Assembly (NCBI RefSeq): GCF_001887355.1
Contig: NZ_MPIN01000002.1
Location: 372,001-436,000 of the forward strand
Reading direction: 5' to 3'
DNA from: Cystobacter ferrugineus
GTDB lineage: Bacteria > Myxococcota > Myxococcia > Myxococcales > Myxococcaceae
Length of the DNA stretch: 64,000 bases
Part shown: positions 29,251-36,681 of the stretch, piece by piece
Layout of the letters: each line of letters begins with the position of its first letter
Numbering within the stretch: position 1 is the stretch's first letter
Program-made: the position numbers and the translations under genes
Notes under the pieces: model-generated
Seen by the model: only the letters and a program-made list of their open reading frames with translations
The model's database searches: none
Told to the model about the DNA's origin: nothing

Positions 29251-30003
29251 TCAATCCAGGTGGAGCAGCTCGCGGATGTTCCCGCCGAGGATCTGCTCGC
29301 GCTCTGCGTCGGTGATGGGAAGCAGGAGGACCTTCCTCATCTCCAGGGCGGGGTGGGAGAGGGGGAACTCGGAGCCGAAGATCACCTTGCTCGCCCCCGT
29401 CTTCTTCACCGTCTCCACGACGTGCAGGTAGCTGCTGAGCGACGTCTCGAGGAAGAAGTTGTCCAGCTCGGCGGCCGTTTGGGTGGCTTCCCCGTCGGTG
29501 GGCAACTGCCCCATGTGCTCCAGGATGAAGTTCGTGCGGGGGCACTTCCTGGCCAGCAGGGCATAGTCGCCGGTGTTCGCCCCCGGCCGCCAGCCATTGT
29601 GGGAGACCACGGGAACGCCATGCTCGCCGCACAGCCTGGCCAGCTCGGCCATCGAGTCGTCCTGGAAGTTGAACTTGTGGACGAGCGGAGACACCATCAA
29701 TCCCCGGAAGCCCTGCTCCAGGTACTGCTCCAGCTTCTCGGCGGCCTGGGGATCGCACGGATTCACACAAGCCATTCCAATCAGCTTGGGACTGGACTGG
29801 ACGCAGTTCCCCACGTACTCGTTCTTCGGGACCGCGTCTGGCTTCTTCTGGCCAGACACGAACTCGCTCATCTTCCTCACATCCAGCATGCCGCCCGGAC
29901 AGATGACGGCCTGGTCGATACCACTCTGGCTCAGCACCTCCAGGTACTGCTCGGTGGCGCCATAGGTGGTGGGGGAGACGTGTGCATGGGCATCGATGAT
30001 CAT
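29251..30003 (-). CDS. Amidohydrolase-2 family metal enzyme
   Basis: A 250-residue TIM-barrel amidohydrolase. Metal ligands visible are His6 and His8 (DAHAH), His135 (VVSHNGW), His163 (LEHMG) and an acidic residue in GSEFP, where Glu212 replaces the usual Asp. In benzoxazole pathways (nataxazole/caboxamycin/closoxazole type) an amidohydrolase of this family closes the heterocycle from an o-hydroxyaryl ester or amide intermediate. Placement between two aryl-acid ligases and next to 3,4-AHBA-type genes supports a similar cyclodehydration role here, which is inference. GGAGG precedes the ATG; 28 bases separate it from the upstream ligase. Confidence 0.86.
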   Translation of the reverse strand: MIIDAHAHVSPTTYGATEQYLEVLSQSGIDQAVICPGGMLDVRKMSEFVSGQKKPDAVPKNEYVGNCVQSSPKLIGMACVNPCDPQAAEKLEQYLEQGFRGLMVSPLVHKFNFQDDSMAELARLCGEHGVPVVSHNGWRPGANTGDYALLARKCPRTNFILEHMGQLPTDGEATQTAAELDNFFLETSLSSYLHVVETVKKTGASKVIFGSEFPLSHPALEMRKVLLLPITDAEREQILGGNIRELLHLD

Positions 30004-30031
30004 GGATGGATTCCTCCGGTGGTGGGGTGGA

Positions 30032-31363
30032 TCACTCGCGGACGACGCGGACCGCCTTGGCCGTCGGGCGGGGCAGGCGATCGACGATCTCGATGTCGAA
30101 GGACAGGCCCGTCGAGAGCTTCATCCGGTTGGCGAGCGTGGTGGCCAGCTCCTGGGAGGGTTGGACTCCTTGAGCCAGCTCGCAGCGAATCTTGATGCTC
30201 GCGCTGTCGGATTTCGGCATGACGAACTGGAACCAGTTGCCGACCTCGGGCATGCGCATCAGGTGCTCCTCCACGAAGAAGGGCGAGAACGGCTGGCCCC
30301 GGAAGTGGAGCTGGTCGAACGCGCGGCCCTTCATGTGGAAGCGGGTGAGCGTGGAGCCGCAGGCGCACGCATCGGTTCGCAGGGAGCCCAGGTCTCCCGT
30401 GCGGAAGCGGATGACCGGGCTGTCGTAGCGCAAGAGCGCCGTCACGACGATCTCTCCCACCTCCCCCGGAGGCAGCACCGTCCCGGTCTTCGGGTCCACG
30501 ATCTCCATGAGGACGTGGGCTTGGGCCAGGTGGTAGCCGTCATGCACGTCACACTCGATTCCGAGCTGCCCGCACTCGAGCGAGCCATAGAAGTAGTTGG
30601 CCGTGGTCCCCCAGATCTTCTCCACGCGCTGGCGGAAGGCGGGCGAGCACCCTTCGCCGGTCAGCCACATCTTCTTGAGCCCCAGGCTCTTCGGATCGAA
30701 GGAGGCCTTGGCCGCTTCTTCCGCCAGGGTGATGGACCAGGAGGGGCTGGTGACGATGATGGAGGGACGCAGATCCCGGAGCATCTTGATGGTCTTGGCG
30801 GGCGTGGAGTAGGCGCCGCCCTTTCCGGCGGGGATGACCGTGGACTGGTAGCCATCCATGAAGGTCTTGTGGAAGGCGAGCCCCGCGGTGCTCATTTCGT
30901 ACGGGAGGGCATTGAGACACACGTCACCGGGTCCGACCGGGAACAATTGCGTGTATCGGGGGGCGAGGTCGTGGAGCAGATAGTCATTCCACGTATACGT
31001 CATGTAGATTTCCTCACCGCCCGTCGTCCCCGTGGACACCTGGATGAGCACGACGTCCTTCTTGTCGCAGGTCAGCAGCAGCCAGGGCTGTCCGCGCAGC
31101 TCGTCCTTCGTCAGGAAGGGGAGCCGGGTGACATCCGAGAGTTGCTGGAGATCGCCGGGAGAGATTCCGGCCCGGGTCATCTTCTCCCTGTAGAAGGGAG
31201 AACGGTCATACGCCCGCTGGACGACGGCCTTGAGGGCCTCGAACTGATAGGTGGCCAGCTTCCCGGGGGGCATGGTGTCTGCCTGCCCCTCCCCGGAGAA
31301 GTAGTTCGCGATGGCGGGGGGATTCTTCAGGGACCGCAATCTCTCTTCAAAGCTCGAGCGCAT
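30032..31363 (-). CDS. Phenylacetate-CoA ligase-like adenylating enzyme (second)
   Basis: A 443-residue PaaK-family ligase and the first gene of the operon. The P-loop STGTTGG is at residues 110-116, preceded by the typical FYREKM and LPFLTKDELR segments. FYGSLECG and IRFRTGDLG motifs and a CACGS segment are visible, with a C-terminal domain ending in a Lys-containing PTAKAVRV. It should activate an aryl carboxylate with ATP, possibly transferring it to CoA or directly to the amine or phenol of a second unit. AAGGAAGG lies 9 bases before the ATG. A perfect inverted repeat is 66-83 bases upstream. Confidence 0.87.
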   Translation of the reverse strand: MRSSFEERLRSLKNPPAIANYFSGEGQADTMPPGKLATYQFEALKAVVQRAYDRSPFYREKMTRAGISPGDLQQLSDVTRLPFLTKDELRGQPWLLLTCDKKDVVLIQVSTGTTGGEEIYMTYTWNDYLLHDLAPRYTQLFPVGPGDVCLNALPYEMSTAGLAFHKTFMDGYQSTVIPAGKGGAYSTPAKTIKMLRDLRPSIIVTSPSWSITLAEEAAKASFDPKSLGLKKMWLTGEGCSPAFRQRVEKIWGTTANYFYGSLECGQLGIECDVHDGYHLAQAHVLMEIVDPKTGTVLPPGEVGEIVVTALLRYDSPVIRFRTGDLGSLRTDACACGSTLTRFHMKGRAFDQLHFRGQPFSPFFVEEHLMRMPEVGNWFQFVMPKSDSASIKIRCELAQGVQPSQELATTLANRMKLSTGLSFDIEIVDRLPRPTAKAVRVVRE

Positions 31364-31428
31364 GTCTCTACACCTTCCTTCTGGAAGCCAATGGGGGGTG
31401 TCTATTTGGGGATGTCCATACTTCCGCG

Positions 31429-31446
31429 AAGGCCTACCCAGGCCTT
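31429..31446. promoter_or_regulatory. Inverted repeat upstream of the biosynthetic operon
   Basis: AAGGCCT and AGGCCTT are separated by ACCC, 66-83 bases before the first ligase ATG. It is the only strong dyad in the 424-base divergent region and a candidate operator. No regulator gene is adjacent. Confidence 0.45.
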
Positions 31447-31787
31447 ACACTCTCATTCTGGGAATTCAGCGGAAGCGGTGGAGGCATTCACGGGCCTCAA
31501 TGTAGACACGTCCGGTGCGTGCGCTAGCCTGGCCCAGAAGGCTGTATTCATTCACTAATCTGGCGCGACTCCAGGGCAGGGCTCCCCACGGGGCGGGGCG
31601 GGCGGCCGGGCTTGGTTGGAGTTCATAGGTGATTGGGATTGGACGCGCGCGTGCGCCGTGTCTCATCCCTGGCAAAGTTCACTGCCGGACGCATCGCCGC
31701 GGGATTCGCGGGGCGGGTGATGCGCATCCGGCTGGCGCTTCTGGCATCCTCTCGTCATCCCCGCTTCTCGAGCGAAGGAGTCACGAC

Positions 31788-32114
31788 ATGAGCGTACGCA
31801 CGCTGTTGTTGGTCCTCTCCACCACCACCTTGTCGGTGTTCACCGGCTGCGCCACCGGCCAGACGGCGGCCCGTGCGGACACCCCCGCCGCCAGCACCTC
31901 CCCGGAGGAGGTGGCCCAGGGCGAGTTCAAGGCATGCGGCTGCTTGCTCCACGCCAAGGCGGAGGATGGCTCCGCGCAGGCCGCGGCGGGCAGGGGTTGT
32001 CAGTGCCCACATTGCTCGCATGGCGCCATTGGCAGCGCGGGGAAGGGCCCCTCGTGCGGCTGCTTGCATAACAGCAAGGGCGACCAGGCTCAGGTCCGGG
32101 AGGGCGTGCCCTGA
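31788..32114 (+). CDS. Small Cys-rich lipoprotein
   Basis: A 108-residue lipoprotein with lipobox VFTGC after a signal peptide. The mature part has three cysteine clusters, CGC, CQCPHC and CGC, interspersed with His and Gly. This pattern suggests binding of a soft metal (Zn, Cu) or disulfide stabilisation. GAAGGAG is 7 bases before the ATG. It is divergent from the aryl ligase operon and appears monocistronic. No named family was recognised. Confidence 0.75.
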   Translation: MSVRTLLLVLSTTTLSVFTGCATGQTAARADTPAASTSPEEVAQGEFKACGCLLHAKAEDGSAQAAAGRGCQCPHCSHGAIGSAGKGPSCGCLHNSKGDQAQVREGVP

Positions 32115-32218
32115 GGCGGAAACTCGCACGCGCGGGCACGAGGGAGTTCTCCCCCATGTCCCGGGTCGTTGCGAGCTGAGTGGTCAGGGGGGTGGTGGAG
32201 GGAGCCGAGGCCGCGGCC

Positions 32219-32926
32219 TCAGGCTTGGACGGTCACCGCGAAGGGCCTGGTGCGCTCGAACTCGCGGAGGATCGCATCCACCTTATCGAGTTCCAGACTG
32301 AAGGTTGCGCGTATCTCCTCCAGCGGTTTGTCCAGCAGCGTCTTCCAGTCCGTGCCGAACAGCCGCCTGGCCCGCCGCCCCAACAGCCACCCCCTTACCA
32401 CCTGCGGCATCGCCACCTCGCACAACTCGAAGTTGTTCAGGAAGGTGAAGCACAGGCCGGCCACGAAGACGCCCATCGGCACGCGGGAGCCGCTCTGGGC
32501 GAAGTAGAAGGCTTGAAGCCCCAGCTCTCCCTCGGAGGTCGTCGGGAAACCCGTCATCACGTGCCACAGGTCGTGTGTCTCGAACAGGTGGGCCTTCACG
32601 TAGCTGGCCGCGTCCGGGGCCTCCTGCACGGGCAGCACGCTCGGGTCCAGGCCGGTCCTGCGCGCATGGTCCGCGAAGGTACGCCCCAGCGTGCCTTCGG
32701 GGAGGCGGCCCAGTTCCTCCAGGTCGATGCGTCCCAGCCGGGGGCGCTCCCGCAGCACGCGCGCGAGCTCCGGATCCCGGGACATCCGCTCCACCGCCTT
32801 CCGCGCCGCATCCGTCGAGGCGAACAGCGCCTCGATCAAATCGAAGACCCGATCGGGATCATTGGCATCACGGATCATGGCCAGGACGGCACGGCTGACG
32901 CGGATCGTCTTGATGACATGTTGCAT
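32219..32926 (-). CDS. COQ4-like protein
   Basis: A 235-residue soluble protein of the COQ4 family. The metal-binding signature HDxxH-x11-E is intact (His118-Asp119, His122, Glu134; HDLWH followed by GEL). In ubiquinone-making organisms COQ4 supports oxidative decarboxylation and hydroxylation of the quinone head group. Myxobacteria mainly use menaquinone, so the substrate here is uncertain. Small myxobacterial COQ4-like proteins may act in secondary or lipid metabolism. The start at 32926 gives a normal family N-terminus with AAGGAAGG upstream; the longer open frame is not supported. Confidence 0.83.
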   Translation of the reverse strand: MQHVIKTIRVSRAVLAMIRDANDPDRVFDLIEALFASTDAARKAVERMSRDPELARVLRERPRLGRIDLEELGRLPEGTLGRTFADHARRTGLDPSVLPVQEAPDAASYVKAHLFETHDLWHVMTGFPTTSEGELGLQAFYFAQSGSRVPMGVFVAGLCFTFLNNFELCEVAMPQVVRGWLLGRRARRLFGTDWKTLLDKPLEEIRATFSLELDKVDAILREFERTRPFAVTVQA

Positions 32927-33223
32927 GACGGACCTTCCTTTCCTCTTCTTCTTCTTCCCATTCCACGAGCCCAGGGGTGGGCCGGGATGTTTCGAGAAGA
33001 ACCTACTCATCACGCTCAACCCCGCCGGTTCATACCTGGAGTCAGTAACTCCATTCGAAATGCAGCAGAACGGGGGGCGGAGGAGAGCCGCTTGTTTCCG
33101 CCAGGAGATAAGCCTCTCGTTCCCCGGGGCGAGTGTTGCGCTGGCACGTTCGGGGTACGAAGGTTCAGTCTGGCGATTCGTTGTCTGCTGTAGAGATAGA
33201 CACCCGGAGGTCCATCCCTGGAT

Positions 33224-36073
33224 TCAACGCCACAGCGAGTCGAGGTGTTGGAGCTTTCCGTGGGCACCCCAGCGCAGCCAGGCCTCCCGGGCCTCGCGGG
33301 CATAGGCCTCGGCGAGGGTGTCGACCTGTTGCATCCGCCAGAATCGGGCCGCCAGCTCACTCGCGAGGGCGGCCTGGTGGGTGAAGCCCTGCTGGCGGGC
33401 GGACTTGAAGGCCTGCTCGTAGGCGTGGAGGGCCTCGTTCTCCCGGCCCATGAGGCGGGCGAGCTCCGCGGACACCAGCCGCTCGGGCGCGTGGAAGGTG
33501 GAAGGATTGTGGCCCGCCCACTCCGCGAGCTGGAGTTGGTGGCCCCGGATGGCATCGAGCGCCGAGCGCCGCTGCTCGGGTGTCATCCCCTCGTGGCAGG
33601 CGGCGAGGCTCAGCGCGCGGTAGAGGTGCAGGTCCAGGAGCGGGAGCTGACCCAGGGAGGCCCAGCGCAGCTCGAAGGACTTGTTCACGGCCTCGAGCGC
33701 CTCCGCGTAGGCGCCGCTCAGGAAGCGTGCCTGGGCCTTGGTGAGCCAGTACCAGCACTGAGTGGTGCTCACGGCGGTGCCCAGCCCGGCCTCGAAGGAC
33801 GCCTCGTCGAAATCCTCGCCGTTCAGCGAGCCGAACGAGGGGGCGAGCCCGCGCAACTGCTGGATGTGGCGCTGGAGGAAGCGCAGCACATCGCGCACGA
33901 GCAGGAAGCCCGCCTTGCTCACGAAGTCCAGGCGCGCGACCGACTCCTGGTACACCTCGTCCAGGGGGTGCCCCAGGGCGAGGCGGTAGGTGACGAGGTC
34001 GTGGCTGGCGTAGCAGGCGGTGGAGATGTCGCTGCTCTGGAGCGCGTGCTGGGTGGCCTCGTGGGCCAGGTGCAGCCCGTGGGAGAGGGGCTGGGTCCAG
34101 CAGGAGATCATCACCCGGGCGTGGAGCGCCCTGCCTCGCGAGGCGCTCAGGCCGTGACGCTCGACGAGCTCGCAAGCGAGCTGGCCGAAGGCCTGGGCCT
34201 CCCGGTACTTCTTGAAGGTGGGGCCCATCACCACCGCGTACCAGGCGTATCCATGGACGGACGCGGCCGTGTTGCCGTGGACGAGGCTGAGCGAGACCAT
34301 CCGGCAGATATGGAGGACGAGCAGTGAGGGGCTGATGAAGTACACCGGTTCGAACAGGGCGCCGAGCACGCTCATCAGCGCTTCCTGGTCCGGATCGTTC
34401 ACGAAGGGCAGATCGATGAGGCTCGCGATGGGACGCTCCCCCAGGAGGGACCACACCTGTGCGTTGGCCTTCTCCACCTCCTCCCAGGAGGGGTAGAGCG
34501 GCATCGGCATGCCCATTTGTTCCAGACATTCCAACAGGCAGGTGGTGGCTTCCAGGCCCTCGTGGGCGACGGTGTGGAGCTGCGTCTTCAGCCGGTAGAC
34601 GGCCGCCAGCTCCGGACGGGTGCGTGCCCGGGGACGAAGCTCCTCCACCAGGCGGCGGGCCTCGGCGGCGTTGCCGCTGATGAACTCGCAGCTCGCCTGC
34701 TCCATGCGGACCTCGAAGGCCAGCTCGAAGTCCGTTTCCCAAGGGTCATCGGAGAGGTGCTGGAAGGCCGCGGCGAAGTAGGTGGCGGCCGAGCGGAACG
34801 CGGTCGATGCCCGGGCGCGCCTCCCCGCCTCGGCGTTCAGGCGCGCGGCGCGGCGGCGCTCGGAGGGCTCGTTGATCAACGCCGCTCCGGCGTTGAGCTG
34901 GCTCACGACATCGAAGAGCCTCTCGTGCACCTGTTCGGAGTAGCCCTTCGCCCGGACACCCGCCTCATCCCAGCGCCACGTTCCCCGAGGCGTGCGCGCG
35001 AGCAGGCCGTCCTGGTGGAGCGTCCGCATGAATTGCAGGACGAAGAAGGGGTTGCCTCCGGTCTTCTCCTGGAGGAGCACCGAGAGCGGTTGGACGAGCT
35101 CTCCTTCCGCACCAGGGAGCGTGTCGGCGATGAGTTGCTGGAGATCCTCCAGGCTCAGTGGGCCGATCTGGAGATCGGTCATCCGCGCGCCGGCCTTGCG
35201 GCTCTCCTCCAGCGAGTCACTCATCCCGAGTGGGAAGTCCTCGTCCACCCCTCGAAGCAGATCCGCCTGGCACTGCGCGAGGTCGGCCTTCAGCCCGTCG
35301 GCGCTCTGGTAGCGCTCCTCGGCCACCTTGGCCAACAGCTTCATCACGATGGCGGACAGCGCGCGCGGCACGCCCGGCACCCGCTCCACCGGAGGTTGGG
35401 GGACCAGGGCCATGTGTGCGTGGAACCACTCGAGCGCGTCCCGTCCGTGAAAGGGGCGGCTGCCCGTCAGCAACTCGTAGAGCGTGACACCCAGCGAGTA
35501 GAAGTCGGTGCGGTAGTCCACCGAGCGGTTCATCCGCCCGGTCTGCTCGGGGGACATGTAGGCCAGGGTGCCTTCGAGCAGGGGGGCGGGAGTCGCCTCC
35601 ACGTGCTCGACGAGGCGCAGGGTGGCGGTGCCGAAGTCGATGAGGCACGCCTCGCCCGTGGGGGTGAGGATGACGTTGGAGGGCTTGATGTCCTTGTGGA
35701 TGACGCCACGGCGGTGCAGCTCCGCCAGCGTCGAGGCCAGGGAGATGGCCAGAGTCAGGACACGGGTGGGCTCGAAGGGTTGTCCCGTGAGCTCGGACAG
35801 GGTGGTGCCCTCCACGGGCTCCAGGAGGAGCACGGGACGTTCGTGGACGCGTTCGTGGGCGTGGAGGTGGGTGACTCCGCGGACGTCCCGGAGCCGCTGG
35901 AGGATGGTGGCCTCCCGGTGGTAGCGCTCGCTCTCGCGTGGACCCGGAGTGGAGGCCGTGGGGGTCTTGAGGATGAGCGCCAGGCCATCCGCGTCCCGCA
36001 CCGCGAGGAACAGCAGGTTCTTCCCCGTGGGCTTGAGGGCCCCTCGAAGTGTGTAGCCTGGAAGATTCACCAT
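33224..36073 (-). CDS. Ser/Thr kinase with TPR region, internally deleted paralogue of the hybrid kinase
   Basis: A 949-residue paralogue of the hybrid at 4665-10037. The kinase domain is intact (HKDIKPSN, IDFGTA), and the helical TPR-like part is well conserved. The ATPase segment has lost the Walker A/B half: the sequence jumps from the end of the kinase (about residue 290) to the C-terminal ATPase part (SLEDLQQLIADTLPGAEGELV). A second in-frame deletion joins YSEQVH to ERLFDVVSQLNAG. It ends at HLDSLWR, where the other protein continues into GAF and histidine kinase domains. The frame is open throughout, so it may be a working kinase-TPR protein. Confidence 0.88.
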   Translation of the reverse strand: MVNLPGYTLRGALKPTGKNLLFLAVRDADGLALILKTPTASTPGPRESERYHREATILQRLRDVRGVTHLHAHERVHERPVLLLEPVEGTTLSELTGQPFEPTRVLTLAISLASTLAELHRRGVIHKDIKPSNVILTPTGEACLIDFGTATLRLVEHVEATPAPLLEGTLAYMSPEQTGRMNRSVDYRTDFYSLGVTLYELLTGSRPFHGRDALEWFHAHMALVPQPPVERVPGVPRALSAIVMKLLAKVAEERYQSADGLKADLAQCQADLLRGVDEDFPLGMSDSLEESRKAGARMTDLQIGPLSLEDLQQLIADTLPGAEGELVQPLSVLLQEKTGGNPFFVLQFMRTLHQDGLLARTPRGTWRWDEAGVRAKGYSEQVHERLFDVVSQLNAGAALINEPSERRRAARLNAEAGRRARASTAFRSAATYFAAAFQHLSDDPWETDFELAFEVRMEQASCEFISGNAAEARRLVEELRPRARTRPELAAVYRLKTQLHTVAHEGLEATTCLLECLEQMGMPMPLYPSWEEVEKANAQVWSLLGERPIASLIDLPFVNDPDQEALMSVLGALFEPVYFISPSLLVLHICRMVSLSLVHGNTAASVHGYAWYAVVMGPTFKKYREAQAFGQLACELVERHGLSASRGRALHARVMISCWTQPLSHGLHLAHEATQHALQSSDISTACYASHDLVTYRLALGHPLDEVYQESVARLDFVSKAGFLLVRDVLRFLQRHIQQLRGLAPSFGSLNGEDFDEASFEAGLGTAVSTTQCWYWLTKAQARFLSGAYAEALEAVNKSFELRWASLGQLPLLDLHLYRALSLAACHEGMTPEQRRSALDAIRGHQLQLAEWAGHNPSTFHAPERLVSAELARLMGRENEALHAYEQAFKSARQQGFTHQAALASELAARFWRMQQVDTLAEAYAREAREAWLRWGAHGKLQHLDSLWR

Positions 36074-36354
36074 GTCTCAGGTGGTCCCCGGGACTCGAGC
36101 CTGGGCCGCGGAGACCTCCTGGCACGATACGGGGGAGGGGACGTGGGAGCCAGTAGGTGAGGCGTGTTGTGCTTATCGAGGGCTTCGCGGCAATTCACCG
36201 TGACTTCCGACCCGGAGCGAGGCCGGGACTCGATGTCACGGTTCCTGTGACGCGTCGTGCGGTCACCCTGCCGCGGCCGGCCAGGGTCGGGTGAATCGAG
36301 GGTGGCCATGACCGCGAGGCTCCGGGGTTGTGAGGCACTTCACTGCCTGGTTGT

Positions 36355-36378
36355 GAAGCGGCGCACAGCCGCCGCTTC
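36355..36378 (+). promoter_or_regulatory. Hairpin in the leader of the oxidase operon
   Basis: GAAGCGGC pairs with GCCGCTTC around GCACAGCC, about 300 bases upstream of the oxidase start. It could be an attenuator or terminator hairpin. No T-run follows. Confidence 0.4.
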
Positions 36379-36400
36379 GCTCGATGGGTAGGGTGTCTTC

Positions 36401-36514
36401 ATGTTCCCTTTCCTTTTCGTCATGGCACGGACTCCTCTCGAGAAGGTCCTACAGGCTGTCTTCCTGGTGGTGGCGTTGGCCAATCTGGCCGCCAACCAAT
36501 CTCAACGGAGGTGA
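36401..36514 (+). CDS. Possible 37-residue membrane peptide
   Basis: ATG-initiated frame encoding a single hydrophobic segment (VLQAVFLVVALANLAA) with basic ends. It has a weak AGGGTG upstream. The frame ends inside a strong GGAGGTGAT Shine-Dalgarno sequence belonging to the next short frame. Coding status is uncertain. Confidence 0.25.
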   Translation: MFPFLFVMARTPLEKVLQAVFLVVALANLAANQSQRR

Positions 36515-36519
36515 TCTTC

Positions 36520-36669
36520 GTGGCGGGGGCAGTGAGGGTTTGTAAGGTCGTGTTTCTCACTCCCTCTTGCACCCGAGGGCCATGTCTACAGTCTCGGCTA
36601 CCCGTTACAAACCATTCAGGCTATCCTGCGCCCGCCTCCCCGGCAGGGCTTCTGAATGGCCGCACGTGA
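36520..36669 (+). CDS. Possible 49-residue leader peptide
   Basis: GTG-initiated frame with a near-perfect Shine-Dalgarno (GGAGGTGAT, 36507-36515) 4 bases upstream. It contains three cysteines and ends 12 bases before the giant oxidase start. The strong ribosome-binding site and position suggest a leader peptide. Codon quality is poor, so this is tentative. Confidence 0.25.
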   Translation: MAGAVRVCKVVFLTPSCTRGPCLQSRLPVTNHSGYPAPASPAGLLNGRT

Positions 36670-36681
36670 CGGGGGTACACC

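Larger units (their letters stand above)
36074..36681. other. 608-base non-coding region upstream of the giant oxidase
   Basis: Divergent region between the kinase gene and the oxidase operon. It holds a perfect hairpin at 36355-36378 (GAAGCGGC, 8-base loop, GCCGCTTC) and two possible very short reading frames described separately. The length suggests a regulated promoter and a structured 5' leader for the oxidase operon. Confidence 0.5.

Noticed and set aside
24408-31363. The cluster as an archaeal-type shikimate pathway
   Set aside because: Not excluded, but ligases and an amidohydrolase in the same operon have no role in making dehydroquinate, so a 3-amino-4-hydroxybenzoate-type route fits better.
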